From assembly GCA_003283745.1 (NCBI GenBank), contig QBWA01000004.1, positions 1-56,459 of the forward strand: DNA of 56,459 nucleotides. Reading direction: 5' to 3'. The notes under the pieces are model-generated. The model saw nothing but the letters and a program-made list of their open reading frames with translations, had not been told where the DNA came from and did not search any database. The translations under genes and the position numbers were made by a program. Positions 36,124 to 46,222 of this stretch are shown one piece after another. Position 1 is the first letter of the stretch. Each line of letters starts with the position of its first letter. The stretch is from Prochlorococcus sp. AG-315-B03. Its GTDB lineage: Bacteria; Cyanobacteriota; Cyanobacteriia; PCC-6307; Cyanobiaceae.

Positions 36124-37644
36124 ATGTTCTTTTTAGATAAGCAAAAATTTCTTTTATCAGCTTCAAAAGGGGCTAATTTTATACCTATTGCTACAAGTTG
36201 GCCAGCAGATTTAGAAACACCTCTTACAACTTGGTTGAAGGTTGGAAATGATAAGCCTCCAGGTGTCCTACTTGAGTCTGTAGAAGGTGGAGAAAATTTA
36301 GGTCGGTGGAGCATTATTGCCTCTGATCCTCTTTGGACTATTACGGTTAGAGGCAAATCGACAACTAGGCAATGGAGAGATGGACATTGCGAAGAGTTTC
36401 TGGGCAATCCTTTTGAGATACTTAGGAAAATGCTTGAGCCTTATAAATCAGCATCTTTATCCGGTTTACCACAATTGGGACAGCTCTTTGGAATGTGGGG
36501 CTATGAATTAATTCAATGGATTGAGCCTAAAGTTAAAATTCACAAGATATCTAATCAAGATTTGCCTGATGGAATTTGGATGTTTATGGATAAAATTCTT
36601 ATTTTTGATCAAGTAAAACGTCTCATTACGGCTGTTGCTTATGGAGACTTAACTGAGGGTCTTGATCCAGACCAAGCTTATGACATTGCGTTGAAACAAA
36701 TTTATGAGCTTCAAGAATTTATGTCAGTTCCTTTAAAGCCAATAAAGCCATTGAAGTGGAGTTCAAAAGGTGATAATCCTGTTCAATTTGAAAGCAATAT
36801 CACAAGAAAAGAATTTGAACAAAATGTAAAAACTGCCAAGAAATATATTCGAAAAGGTGATGTTTTTCAATTGGTACTTAGTCAAAAACTTGAAACTTCG
36901 GTACTACAAAAACCTTTTGAACTGTATCGAAGTTTGAGGATGGTAAATCCTTCACCTTTTATGGCATTCTTTGATTTTGGGGATTGGCAACTTATTGGTT
37001 CTAGTCCAGAGGTTATGGTAAAGGCTCAAAGAACTGATAAAGGTATTAGTGCGAGTTTAAGACCCATTGCGGGTACTCGTCCAAGAGGAGCAAATGAATT
37101 AGAAGATTCTTCTTTAGAGGATGATCTTTTGCAAGATCCTAAAGAAAGAGCAGAGCATGTGATGTTAGTAGATTTGGGTAGAAATGATCTAGGTAGAGTT
37201 TGTTCCTCGGGAAGTGTTTTTGTAAAAGAATTGATGGTAATAGAGAAATATTCTCATGTAATGCACATTGTGAGTGAGGTAGAGGGATTGCTCAGGAAAG
37301 AAAATGATGTGTGGGATTTATTGATGGCCTCCTTCCCCGCTGGAACAGTAAGTGGAGCGCCAAAAATAAGAGCTATGCAACTAATTAATGAATTAGAAAC
37401 AGAACGTCGAGGACCATATTCCGGTGTTTATGGCTCTTTAGATCTCAATGGGGCTTTAAATACAGCTATTACGATTCGCACAATGATTGTGCGAAAAAAA
37501 AAGAAAGGTGATTTTTTGGTAGAGGTGCAAGCAGGCGCTGGTGTTGTTGCAGATTCCATCCCTTCAAATGAATATCAAGAAACTTTAAATAAAGCTAGAG
37601 GAATGTTTACTGCTTTAGCTTGCCTACAAGAACCTAATTCATGA
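36124..37644 (+). CDS. trpE: Anthranilate synthase component I
   Basis: Chorismate to anthranilate, the first step of tryptophan synthesis. 506 residues. The N-terminal regulatory part has PADLETPLTTWLKVG and LLESVEGGENLGRWSI (the tryptophan-binding LLES). The catalytic half has GDVFQLVLSQKLE, PSPFMAFFDFGDWQLIGSSPE, RPIAGTRPRG, DLGRNDLGRVC, FPAGTVSGAPKIRAMQLI and the C-terminal VQAGAGVVADSIPSNEY. Its last four bases overlap the start of gshA (ATGA), giving translational coupling. Confidence 0.96.
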   Translation: MFFLDKQKFLLSASKGANFIPIATSWPADLETPLTTWLKVGNDKPPGVLLESVEGGENLGRWSIIASDPLWTITVRGKSTTRQWRDGHCEEFLGNPFEILRKMLEPYKSASLSGLPQLGQLFGMWGYELIQWIEPKVKIHKISNQDLPDGIWMFMDKILIFDQVKRLITAVAYGDLTEGLDPDQAYDIALKQIYELQEFMSVPLKPIKPLKWSSKGDNPVQFESNITRKEFEQNVKTAKKYIRKGDVFQLVLSQKLETSVLQKPFELYRSLRMVNPSPFMAFFDFGDWQLIGSSPEVMVKAQRTDKGISASLRPIAGTRPRGANELEDSSLEDDLLQDPKERAEHVMLVDLGRNDLGRVCSSGSVFVKELMVIEKYSHVMHIVSEVEGLLRKENDVWDLLMASFPAGTVSGAPKIRAMQLINELETERRGPYSGVYGSLDLNGALNTAITIRTMIVRKKKKGDFLVEVQAGAGVVADSIPSNEYQETLNKARGMFTALACLQEPNS

Positions 37645-38780
37645 CAAAAACAAGGCTATTAAAAGGCTTTGAAGTGGAGCTTTTTACAGGTACTTTTTCT
37701 GCCGAGAATATTGGGGTTGCTTCAGCGGTCTCAAAGGATCTACATGATTTTGTTACGGAACCTGATCAAAGAAACCTTGAATACATAACAGTACCAGACA
37801 AAAGATATTCGGTATTAAAAAAAGCACTTTTATTGCCTAGGAAACAACTTAGGCAATGGCTTGATTTAAAAGAATTGACAATTTTACCTGGAAGTACACT
37901 TAGCTTTAGTAATTTAGAAAAATTTGAAAGGTCAGACCTCAGTAACCCATATCATTCGTTTATTGAAGAAAAATATGGGACAAATGTTGTAACAGCAAGT
38001 ATTCATATAAATTTAGGTATAGAAAATTTGCCGTTACTTTTTGCTGCGCTTCGTTTGGTCAGGTGCGAAGCATCTTTATTTCTTGCTTTAAGTGCGAGTT
38101 CTCCTTTCTTAGGTGGGAATGTAACGGGCGTTCATTCTCAAAGATGGATTCAGTTTCCTAAGACTCCTACCGCTGTGCCTATTTTTATTGATCATGCACA
38201 CTATGTGAAATGGATTGAAGATCAACTGAGTAAGGGCTATATGCATAATGAAAGACATCTTTGGACTTCCGTTAGACCCAATGGACCGATTCGTCCATAT
38301 TCACTAAATCGACTTGAAATAAGAATATGTGATCTGATAAGTAATTGTGATTTGCTTTTGGCTATCACTGCTTTATTAGAACTAAGAATAATAAGCCTTT
38401 TAAATCATTTGAAAATGTATGACCCAATTCAAGCAAGTTCAAAAAATTTAGATGATTTAGCTCTTTTATGCGATGAAAATGAGATTCAAGCAGCTAAAAA
38501 TAGCCTTAATTCAAATTTAATTCATTGGAAAAACGGGAATCAAATTAATTGTCGTGATTGGATCAGGGAACTTGTTAACGATGTAACACCCCTAGCTGAA
38601 GAACTTGATATGTTTGATTTGCTAGAACCTATCGAAGCTGTTTTGAAAAATGGAAATCAAGCAATGATATGGCTCGATTCCTATGCAAAAGGAACATCGA
38701 TTGAATCTGTTCTTCAGCAAAGTATTCGCGAAATGGAACAAGAAGAATCAAACTTCTTTCAAATGAAGTCAACCTATTAA
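37641..38780 (+). CDS. gshA: Glutamate-cysteine ligase, cyanobacterial type
   Basis: First step of glutathione synthesis. 379 residues matching the cyanobacterial family: [12 protein letters not shown] near the start, [26 protein letters not shown] and [22 protein letters not shown] in the centre, and [21 protein letters not shown], which carries conserved arginines. The ATG overlaps the end of trpE, and its own stop codon shares one base with the ATG of ppc, so trpE, gshA and ppc form a tight unit. Confidence 0.92.
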   Translation: MTKTRLLKGFEVELFTGTFSAENIGVASAVSKDLHDFVTEPDQRNLEYITVPDKRYSVLKKALLLPRKQLRQWLDLKELTILPGSTLSFSNLEKFERSDLSNPYHSFIEEKYGTNVVTASIHINLGIENLPLLFAALRLVRCEASLFLALSASSPFLGGNVTGVHSQRWIQFPKTPTAVPIFIDHAHYVKWIEDQLSKGYMHNERHLWTSVRPNGPIRPYSLNRLEIRICDLISNCDLLLAITALLELRIISLLNHLKMYDPIQASSKNLDDLALLCDENEIQAAKNSLNSNLIHWKNGNQINCRDWIRELVNDVTPLAEELDMFDLLEPIEAVLKNGNQAMIWLDSYAKGTSIESVLQQSIREMEQEESNFFQMKSTY

Positions 38781-41700
38781 TGACTAAGTCGATAGAACTG
38801 CCTCATAATGGATTTATGTTGAACAATTTTTCTAAAGATAATCGCTCTGATAATTCCACTGCTCTTGTGGAGGATCAAGATCCTGGCCGACTGTTACAGC
38901 AAAGACTGGAACTAGTTGAAGACTTATGGAAAACAGTTCTCAAAAGTGAATGTCCTGCTGATCAAACTGATCGATTGTTGCGACTTAAGCATTTAAGTGA
39001 TCCGAGTAGCTCAGATGAAGAAAATCAAAGAAATCCCTCTCAATCAATAGTGAAGTTGATTAGAGAAATGGATTTGGCTGAGGCTATATCTGCTGCAAGG
39101 GCTTTTTCTCTCTATTTTCAGTTAGTAAATATTCTTGAACAGCGAATAGAGGAGGATAGTTACTTAGAAAGCATGAGTAAAAGTCAGAAAGAGCAGAGTG
39201 CCGATCAATTAGACCCTTTTGCCCCGGCTTTAGCTAGTCAGACAGCACCTGCAACTTTTAGACAATTATTTCAGCGATTACGTCGCTTGAATGTTCCTCC
39301 AGCTCAGCTTGATGCTTTGATGAGAGAAATGGACATACGGCTTGTTTTCACAGCACATCCAACCGAAATAGTGCGACATACTGTTCGACATAAACAACGA
39401 AGAGTAGCCAGTCTTTTGCAACAACTGCAATCCAATAGTTCAATTTCTGATTCAGAAAAGGAAATTTGTAGGTTGCAATTAGAAGAAGAAATTCGACTCT
39501 GGTGGAGAACTGATGAGCTTCATCAATTCAAACCAACAGTTCTTGATGAGGTTGACTATGCACTTCATTATTTTCAACAGGTGCTATTTGATGCTATGCC
39601 ACAGTTGAGAAGAAGGCTTGCTTCAGCATTAGTATCCAGCTATCCAGATGTAGATATTCCTCATGAAGCGTTTTGTACCTTTGGTTCATGGGTAGGTTCG
39701 GATCGTGATGGGAACCCGTCTGTTACACCAGGAATTACTTGGAGAACAGCTTGCTACCAGAGACAATTAATGTTGGATAGATATATTTCCTCTGTTCAGG
39801 AGTTGAGAAATCAATTGAGTATTTCGATGCAATGGAGTCAAGTAAGTTCTCCTTTGTTAGAGTCATTAGAGATGGATAGAGTTCGTTTCCCTGACGTCTA
39901 TGAAGAAAGAGCTGCTAGATATCGTTTGGAACCATATCGTTTGAAATTGAGTTATACATTAGAGAGATTGCGACTTACCCAACAACGCAATAAACAGTTA
40001 GCTGAGGCAGGCTGGCAATCTTCGCCTGAGAGAAATTCTTTAACAGCTACTCCTAGTAGCTTTGATGAAATATTGCACTATGTTTCTATAGATGAATTCA
40101 GGAATGAATTAGAACTTATTCGAAATAGTTTGGTGAGCACTGATCTAACTTGCGAGCCATTAGATACTTTATTAAATCAAGTTCATATATTTGGTTTTTC
40201 TTTAGCGAGCTTAGATATAAGACAAGAAAGTACACGTCATAGTGATGCATTGCATGAAATCACTAGTTATTTAAAGTTACCTAAGTTATATGGAGATATG
40301 GATGAAGAAGAGAGAGTTGAGTGGTTACTGAAGGAATTGGAAACCCGTCGCCCCCTCATTTCTTCTGCTTTTGAATGGTCTAAAAGTACTAATGAAACCA
40401 TAGAAGTTTTTCATATGCTCCATAGATTGCAGAAAGAATTTGGTGCTCGTATCTGTCGTTCATATGTAATTTCAATGAGTCATACAGCCTCAGATTTGTT
40501 GGAGGTTCTTCTTTTAGCTAAAGAATCAGGTTTGATTGATCCAGCTTTAGGCAGTGCTGATTTTCTAGTTGTACCATTATTTGAAACTGTCGAGGATTTG
40601 CAACGATCTCCGTCTGTAATGGAGTCACTTTTGCAAACAAATTTATATCGTCAACTACTTCCATGTGTAGGGGATAAATCCCAGCCTCTACAAGAGTTGA
40701 TGCTTGGATATTCTGATAGCAATAAGGATTCTGGTTTCCTTTCTAGTAATTGGGAAATTCATAAAGCACAAATAGCTCTTCAGAATCTTGCCAGTAGGCA
40801 AGGAATAGCACTACGTATTTTTCATGGTCGTGGTGGTTCTGTTGGTAGGGGAGGAGGACCAGCTTTTCAAGCAATTCTTGCTCAACCTAGTGGGACGATT
40901 CAAGGTCGTATAAAAATCACGGAGCAGGGAGAAGTTTTAGCATCAAAATATAGTCTTCCTGAGTTGGCACTTTATAATCTTGAAACGGTCACAACAGCTG
41001 TTCTGCAAAATAGTTTGGTTACTAATAAATTAGATGCTACTCCAAGTTGGAATGAATTAATGAAGAGGCTTGCAGCTTGTTCTCGCCAACATTATAGAGC
41101 TTTGGTACATGATAATCCTGAATTGGTTCAATTTTTTCAAGAAGTAACCCCTATAGAAGAGATTAGTAAGCTACAAATTTCTAGTCGTCCTGCTCGTAGG
41201 AAGAGTGGAGCTAAAGATTTATCAAGTCTTCGTGCAATTCCTTGGGTCTTTGGATGGACTCAAAGTCGCTTTCTTTTGCCAAGTTGGTTTGGAGTTGGAA
41301 CAGCTTTAGCTACAGAACTTAACTCAGACCCCAAGCAGATGGAGATGTTGCGTATGCTAAATCAACGGTGGCCCTTCTTTAGAATGTTGATTTCGAAAGT
41401 TGAGATGACACTTTCAAAAGTTGACTTAGAAGTGGCTCATCATTATATGGTTAGTTTAGGAAGTAATGAAAATCGTGAGGCGTTTACTCGTATTTTTGAG
41501 GTAATTTCAGCAGAGTATAGTTTGACTAAAAAGTTGATTCTTGAAATCACTGAAAAGTCAAGGTTATTAAGTGCTGATCCGGCTTTGCAATTGTCAGTGA
41601 ATCTACGAAATAGGACGATTATTCCATTAGGCTTTATTCAAGTAGCGCTTCTTAAACGCTTAAGAGATCAAAAACGTCAACCACCCATTAGTGAAGATCT

Positions 41701-41809
41701 TTCTAGTGACGCAAATGATAGTGGAAGAACATATAGTCGTAGTGAACTTTTGCGTGGCGCTTTATTAACTATTAATGGTATTGCTGCTGGCATGAGAAAT
41801 ACTGGATGA
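38780..41809 (+). CDS. ppc: Phosphoenolpyruvate carboxylase
   Basis: Adds bicarbonate to phosphoenolpyruvate to make oxaloacetate, refilling the TCA branch used for amino acids. 1009 residues, full length. Key motifs: [18 protein letters not shown] (catalytic His), [48 protein letters not shown] and [16 protein letters not shown], with the invariant C-terminal RNTG. The N-terminal 40 residues are poorly conserved, so a start further in (for example MLNNFSKDN) is possible. Confidence 0.97.
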   Translation: MTKSIELPHNGFMLNNFSKDNRSDNSTALVEDQDPGRLLQQRLELVEDLWKTVLKSECPADQTDRLLRLKHLSDPSSSDEENQRNPSQSIVKLIREMDLAEAISAARAFSLYFQLVNILEQRIEEDSYLESMSKSQKEQSADQLDPFAPALASQTAPATFRQLFQRLRRLNVPPAQLDALMREMDIRLVFTAHPTEIVRHTVRHKQRRVASLLQQLQSNSSISDSEKEICRLQLEEEIRLWWRTDELHQFKPTVLDEVDYALHYFQQVLFDAMPQLRRRLASALVSSYPDVDIPHEAFCTFGSWVGSDRDGNPSVTPGITWRTACYQRQLMLDRYISSVQELRNQLSISMQWSQVSSPLLESLEMDRVRFPDVYEERAARYRLEPYRLKLSYTLERLRLTQQRNKQLAEAGWQSSPERNSLTATPSSFDEILHYVSIDEFRNELELIRNSLVSTDLTCEPLDTLLNQVHIFGFSLASLDIRQESTRHSDALHEITSYLKLPKLYGDMDEEERVEWLLKELETRRPLISSAFEWSKSTNETIEVFHMLHRLQKEFGARICRSYVISMSHTASDLLEVLLLAKESGLIDPALGSADFLVVPLFETVEDLQRSPSVMESLLQTNLYRQLLPCVGDKSQPLQELMLGYSDSNKDSGFLSSNWEIHKAQIALQNLASRQGIALRIFHGRGGSVGRGGGPAFQAILAQPSGTIQGRIKITEQGEVLASKYSLPELALYNLETVTTAVLQNSLVTNKLDATPSWNELMKRLAACSRQHYRALVHDNPELVQFFQEVTPIEEISKLQISSRPARRKSGAKDLSSLRAIPWVFGWTQSRFLLPSWFGVGTALATELNSDPKQMEMLRMLNQRWPFFRMLISKVEMTLSKVDLEVAHHYMVSLGSNENREAFTRIFEVISAEYSLTKKLILEITEKSRLLSADPALQLSVNLRNRTIIPLGFIQVALLKRLRDQKRQPPISEDLSSDANDSGRTYSRSELLRGALLTINGIAAGMRNTG

Positions 41810-41810
41810 A

Positions 41811-42263
41811 ATGCTTAGATTCAATTCATCAAACAGTTCTTCTAAAATTCCTGAAGGCTTTGATTTGCTTCGTGGTAATAGTGTCTCTCCTCGAAAATTA
41901 AATAGGCTTTTGTCAAGATGTAATTTAGATACTCATCAACCTAAGACTTTAGAATTAGCCTTAAAAAAAAGTGATTTCTATTTAACTCTTGTTCATAAGG
42001 AATCTGAAAATCTAGTGGGTTTTGTTCGGGTGACAAGTGACAAAGGCTTAAATGCAAATTTATGGGATTTAGCAGCAGAGCCAGGAAATGAACAAGAAAG
42101 TTATATAAATGTGATTGTTTTTAAGGCAATTGACATTATTAAGCGTGAGATGCCTGGTTGCAGTATTTCTGTTGCAGCTCCATCTATTTCAATTAAAGCA
42201 TTAGAGGCTAATGGTTTTTTGCTAGATCCCAATGGCATTAAAACAATGGGGTTTAAGCTTTGA
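41811..42263 (+). CDS. GNAT-family acetyltransferase-like protein
   Basis: 150 residues with the outline of a small GNAT fold: FYLTLVHKESENLVGFVRVTSDKG (strands 2-4), LWDLAAEPGN in place of the usual acetyl-CoA loop, and APSISIKALEANGFLLDP for the C-terminal helix and strand. The classic RxxGxG/A motif is not evident, so activity is uncertain. It starts one base after the ppc stop and ends the trpE-gshA-ppc run. Confidence 0.65.
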   Translation: MLRFNSSNSSSKIPEGFDLLRGNSVSPRKLNRLLSRCNLDTHQPKTLELALKKSDFYLTLVHKESENLVGFVRVTSDKGLNANLWDLAAEPGNEQESYINVIVFKAIDIIKREMPGCSISVAAPSISIKALEANGFLLDPNGIKTMGFKL

Positions 42264-42281
42264 TCAAATTTGATTTATCAA

Positions 42282-42355
42282 CGAGCATGGAGGGACTCGA
42301 ACCCCCGACCCTCAGAACCGGAATCTGATGCTCTATCCAACTGAGCTACATGCCC
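42282..42355 (-). tRNA. tRNA-Arg (anticodon CCG)
   Basis: 74-nt cloverleaf on the minus strand. Acceptor GGGCATG/CATGCTC with one G-U pair, discriminator G, anticodon stem TCAGA/TCTGA around loop TTCCGGT giving CCG, T arm GGGTTCGAGTC. No encoded CCA. The second arginine tRNA of the window. Confidence 0.97.
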
Positions 42356-42433
42356 CTGTAGGGTTTTGAGAAAATAAGGCCAAAAAATTTATACCTTATT
42401 AAAATTAGATTACATAAAATTCAATAAAGAAAC

Positions 42434-43534
42434 ATTCAGCTTCAAAAGTTAGAACTTCATAATTTCCGAAATTACAGACGATTTCAGTTTGAAGTGACTG
42501 AAAATCGTTTGATAGTTATTGGTCCCAATGGAGTGGGTAAATCTAACCTTTTAGAAGCAGTCGAATTATTATCAAGTTTACGCTCTCATCGATCTAATAG
42601 AAATCAGGATTTGATCTTTTGGGAGGAAGATCAGGCTTTCTTAACTGCAATAACGGATGATGAGGATAAACTTACTTTAGAGTTCAATAGAAAAGGTGGT
42701 CGGAAGGCATTCAAAAATGAAAAACAGTTAAATCGACAAATTGATTTAACTGGGCCTTTAAGAAGTGTAGGGTTTAGTGCTCTCGATTTAGATTTAATTC
42801 GGGGTGAGCCTTCTCTAAGAAGAAATTGGTTGGACAGAATCGTTCAGCAACTTGAGCCAATTTATGCTGATTTAATTGCTAGATTTAATAGATTACTTAG
42901 ACAACGGAGCCAACTTTGGCGTCATTTTAGTCTTGAAGGAGGACAGGATAGAGATAACTTATTAGATGCCTTTGATATTCAAATGGCTTTGGTCAGTACG
43001 AGAATTCATAGGAGACGTAATCGTGTATTGAATCGTCTACTTCCTTTAGCTTTATTATGGCAGCAGAATCTCAGTGGTAAAATGGAACAATTGGATATTA
43101 TATATTTACCGGGTAGTGAATTAGAGGGGGAAGAAAGTGAGTTGCTGTGGAGTCAAATGATAGAAAGTCAACTTTTAGCTATGAGGCCTGATGAGGTAAA
43201 AACAGGTAGTTGTCGTATTGGACCTCATCGTGATGATGTCCTTTTCATGATCAATGGAGTTAATGCTAGACGCTTTGCTTCTGCAGGGCAACAAAGAACA
43301 ATTGTTTTGGCTTTGAAGTTAGCTGAATTGGAATTAATGACAAATTTGCATGGTCAGTCTCCAATTTTGCTTCTAGATGATGTTTTGGCCGAATTAGATA
43401 CAAAGAGGCAATTACTGCTTTTAGATGCAGTGGGTCAAGAACATCAATGTTTAATAAGTGCAACACATTTAGAAGCTTTTGAAGGTGATTGGATCAGACA
43501 CTCACAAATAATGAAATTGGATTCCTTAATTTGA
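42434..43534 (+). CDS. recF: DNA replication and repair protein RecF
   Basis: ABC-type ATPase that loads RecA at gapped DNA. Walker A is [10 protein letters not shown]; the signature and Walker B regions are [21 protein letters not shown] and [13 protein letters not shown]. The conserved N-terminal strands ([19 protein letters not shown]) are encoded upstream of the first GTG (42494), but the frame there opens after a TAA at 42425 and holds no ATG, GTG or TTG before the conserved part. The most consistent start is the rare ATT at 42434, six bases after AAAGA, giving 366 residues, the normal length. GTG 42494 would delete the first two strands. Confidence 0.88.
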   Translation: MQLQKLELHNFRNYRRFQFEVTENRLIVIGPNGVGKSNLLEAVELLSSLRSHRSNRNQDLIFWEEDQAFLTAITDDEDKLTLEFNRKGGRKAFKNEKQLNRQIDLTGPLRSVGFSALDLDLIRGEPSLRRNWLDRIVQQLEPIYADLIARFNRLLRQRSQLWRHFSLEGGQDRDNLLDAFDIQMALVSTRIHRRRNRVLNRLLPLALLWQQNLSGKMEQLDIIYLPGSELEGEESELLWSQMIESQLLAMRPDEVKTGSCRIGPHRDDVLFMINGVNARRFASAGQQRTIVLALKLAELELMTNLHGQSPILLLDDVLAELDTKRQLLLLDAVGQEHQCLISATHLEAFEGDWIRHSQIMKLDSLI

Positions 43535-43574
43535 GAGTATTATTCGGTTATGGTGGAAAAGATTTTCAGAACAT

Positions 43575-44042
43575 ATGGAACCTTTCGTGTCTGACTTACA
43601 TCCAAATCCTGGATGGGCTAATGCTGAGAAAATAAATAATATTGAATCTTCAGGAAAAGTTTCTTATGAGAAGGCAGGTAGACACTGCATTCTTGAAATC
43701 TATGAATGCGATCAAGCTAAATTAAATGATGAAGCTTTTGTAAGGACAACGATAACTTCATCAGTAAAAATGGCTGGTGCAACACTTATAAATTTAATTA
43801 CGCATAGCTTTAAACCACAGGGCGTAACCGGACTCGCTTTATTGGCTGAATCACATATTTCAATTCATACATGGCCTGAAATTGGTTATGCAGCAATAGA
43901 TGTTTTTACATGTGGAAACCATACAATGCCTGAAAGTGCTTGTGAATTTTTCTCAAAAGAATTTGCAGCAAAAAAATGCTCTTTGAAAAGTATTGTTCGA
44001 GACATACCTACTGAATGTAATACTTTATCTCGTGATCCATGA
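43575..44042 (+). CDS. speD: S-adenosylmethionine decarboxylase proenzyme
   Basis: Supplies the aminopropyl donor for spermidine. The prokaryotic class shows the self-cleavage site [14 protein letters not shown], with cleavage before S93, which becomes the pyruvoyl group, and the proton-donor cysteine in [12 protein letters not shown]. 155 residues includes an N-terminal extension of about 25 residues compared with the shortest forms. It follows recF by 40 bp on the same strand. Confidence 0.94.
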   Translation: MEPFVSDLHPNPGWANAEKINNIESSGKVSYEKAGRHCILEIYECDQAKLNDEAFVRTTITSSVKMAGATLINLITHSFKPQGVTGLALLAESHISIHTWPEIGYAAIDVFTCGNHTMPESACEFFSKEFAAKKCSLKSIVRDIPTECNTLSRDP

Positions 44043-44075
44043 CTCGAAAATATTAATGAGTTTTTTCTATCTATT

Positions 44076-44930
44076 TTAAAGTTGATTATTTAGGAGCTTT
44101 CTATCTCTATTTAGCTTTCCACTAATTAAACCTTCTAAATCAATACTTACTGAAGTAAAACCTATAGATAAAAAATAATTGATAATTTCTTCTTTTTGAA
44201 CACTTTGTAAGAAGTTCTCTATTTCAGCTTGGGGTAATTCTATTCTTCCTGACAATCCCTGACTTCTAACCCTTACTCTTTTAAAACCTAGATTGATTAT
44301 CCATTCCTCAGCTAGAGCTATTTGTTCAAGTCTTTTTGAACTGATTTCTTCTCCGAAAGGAATGCGAGAGGCTAAACATGGCTGTGCAGGTTTATCCCAC
44401 CAAGGTAGGCCTAATGCTTTAGAAATTGAACGAATGGATTTTTTATTGATTTCCAGTTCAGCCAGAGGTGATCTTGCTCCAGCCTCATTTGATGCATGAA
44501 TTCCAGGACGAAATTCTTGAAGGTCATCATGATTAACACCATCAAGCACTTGAGCATTGTTGGACTGTATAGAAATTTCTTTTAGATACTTGTGCAGTTC
44601 TTTTTTGCATGCATAACATCTATTCTCAGGGTTTTTATAGTAGTTAGGTATTTTTATTTCATTGGTTTGGCATTCTTCATGACGAATACCTATCCATGAC
44701 GCTTGTTGACGAGCTTGTTTTAATAAATATGGAGCTAAAGAGGAAGAAACGCCTGTGATTGCAAAAGCTTTTGATCCTAATTGTTCTTGAGCAATACTTG
44801 CTACTAATGAACTGTCTACTCCTCCTGAGAAAGCAACACAAACATTTTCAAAAGCTTTAATAAAATCTCTCAATAAATACAATTTTTTGAGATCTGATTT
44901 TGATAAAGATTCAAGTTGGCTAAAAAACAC
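44076..44930 (-). CDS. larE: LarE-type ATP-dependent sulfur transferase
   Basis: PP-loop enzyme that in lactobacilli sacrifices its own cysteine sulfur to build the nickel-pincer cofactor of lactate racemase. The PP-loop is VAFSGGVDSSLVA (residues 32-44). The sacrificial cysteine is kept: PAQPCLASRIPFG, C185. A further ENRCYACKKELH pair may bind a metal. 284 residues is normal. It starts at GTG 44930 (MFFSQLE). No larA, larB or larC is next to it, so its role here is open; similar proteins could act in other thiolation reactions. Confidence 0.87.
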   Translation of the reverse strand: MFFSQLESLSKSDLKKLYLLRDFIKAFENVCVAFSGGVDSSLVASIAQEQLGSKAFAITGVSSSLAPYLLKQARQQASWIGIRHEECQTNEIKIPNYYKNPENRCYACKKELHKYLKEISIQSNNAQVLDGVNHDDLQEFRPGIHASNEAGARSPLAELEINKKSIRSISKALGLPWWDKPAQPCLASRIPFGEEISSKRLEQIALAEEWIINLGFKRVRVRSQGLSGRIELPQAEIENFLQSVQKEEIINYFLSIGFTSVSIDLEGLISGKLNRDRKLLNNQL

Positions 44931-44988
44931 TTCTTTTGGGCGACTAGTTTTGTTGTAATGAAAGAGGCTTGAACTAGTTAAGTTGTGA

Positions 44989-46215
44989 ATGTATGTTGGA
45001 TATTCTATGACGTCTAATACAGAAGAAGTTAAGTTGCATTCAAAAGGATTGAAAGTATCTCAAGTGGTATCTAAAGGTATAGGAATTACTACGGCATCAG
45101 ATGGATTAGAACGTAATCATGGGCAATTACATATATATGATGGAGAAGGTAAGGGTAAAAGCCAAGCAGCTCTTGGAGTCGTTTTAAGAACAATTGGTCT
45201 TGGTATCTGTGAGAAAAGACAAACAAGAGTGCTTCTTCTTAGGTTTTTGAAAGGTCCTGGCCGTTCTTATGATGAGGATGCTGCTATAGAGGCTTTGCAG
45301 CAAGGCTTTCCACATCTTATTGATCAAGTAAGAACTGGCAGGGGTGAATTCTTTACAACTGATGAAGCTACAAAATTTGATATTCAGGAGGCTCAACGAG
45401 GTTGGGACATTGCTAAGGGTGCTATAGCTAGTGCGCTTTATTCAGTCGTTGTATTAGATGAACTTAATCCCGTTCTTGAACTTGGATTATTGACTGTTGA
45501 AGATGTTGTGAAGACACTTACTTCAAGACCACCTGGTATGGAAATAATAGTTACTGGAAGAGCAGCTCCAATACCTCTAATTAAAATTGCTCAACTTCAT
45601 TCTGAGATGAAAGCTCATCGACGCCCCGAAATAAATGATGAGGAAATATTTTTTGAAAGAAATATAGATGGAATTGAGATTTATACTGGAGAAGGAAAAG
45701 GAAAATCAACAAGTGCTTTAGGAAAAGCTTTACAAGCTATTGGCAGAGGCATAAGTCAAGATAAAAGTCATCGTGTATTAATTTTGCAATGGCTTAAAGG
45801 TGGTAGCGGTTATACAGAAGATGCTGCTATTGCAGCTCTTAGAGAGAGTTATCCTCATTTAGTTGATCACCTTCGTTCTGGTAGAGATGCAATTGTATGG
45901 AGAGGTCAACAAATGCCTATCGATTATGTAGAAGCGGAGAGAGCTTGGGAAATAGCAAGAGCGGCAATTTCTAGTGGACTTTATAAGACAGTAATTTTGG
46001 ATGAATTGAATCCAACTGTTGACTTGGAATTACTCCCAGTGGACCCGATTGTTCAAACATTGCTTCGCAAACCTTCAGAGACGGAGGTTATTATTACAGG
46101 TAGATGTAAAAACCATCCAGCATATTTTGATTTAGCAAGTGTCCATTCTGAGATGGTATGTCATAAACATTATGCAGAAAAAGGAGTCGATTTAAAAAGA
46201 GGTGTTGATTATTAA
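44989..46215 (+). CDS. Tandem CobO/BtuR-like P-loop protein (two cob(I)alamin adenosyltransferase-type domains)
   Basis: 408 residues made of two homologous halves. Each has a Walker A GEGKGKS (residues 52-58 and 234-240), a following LLLRFLKG or LILQWLKG strand, a GRG or GRD loop, VVLDELNP or VILDELNP (Walker B), and VTGR or ITGR near the end. This is the CobO/CobA family, usually 170-200 residues and one domain. Cobalamin adenosylation or a related nucleotide reaction is the likely role. Starts are ATG 44989 or ATG 45007 (MTSNTEEV). Divergent from larE. Confidence 0.86.
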   Translation: MYVGYSMTSNTEEVKLHSKGLKVSQVVSKGIGITTASDGLERNHGQLHIYDGEGKGKSQAALGVVLRTIGLGICEKRQTRVLLLRFLKGPGRSYDEDAAIEALQQGFPHLIDQVRTGRGEFFTTDEATKFDIQEAQRGWDIAKGAIASALYSVVVLDELNPVLELGLLTVEDVVKTLTSRPPGMEIIVTGRAAPIPLIKIAQLHSEMKAHRRPEINDEEIFFERNIDGIEIYTGEGKGKSTSALGKALQAIGRGISQDKSHRVLILQWLKGGSGYTEDAAIAALRESYPHLVDHLRSGRDAIVWRGQQMPIDYVEAERAWEIARAAISSGLYKTVILDELNPTVDLELLPVDPIVQTLLRKPSETEVIITGRCKNHPAYFDLASVHSEMVCHKHYAEKGVDLKRGVDY

Positions 46216-46222
46216 TTCCAGT

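Noticed and set aside
42494-42496. GTG 42494 as the recF start
   Set aside because: It would remove the first conserved strands, which are clearly encoded upstream in the same frame.
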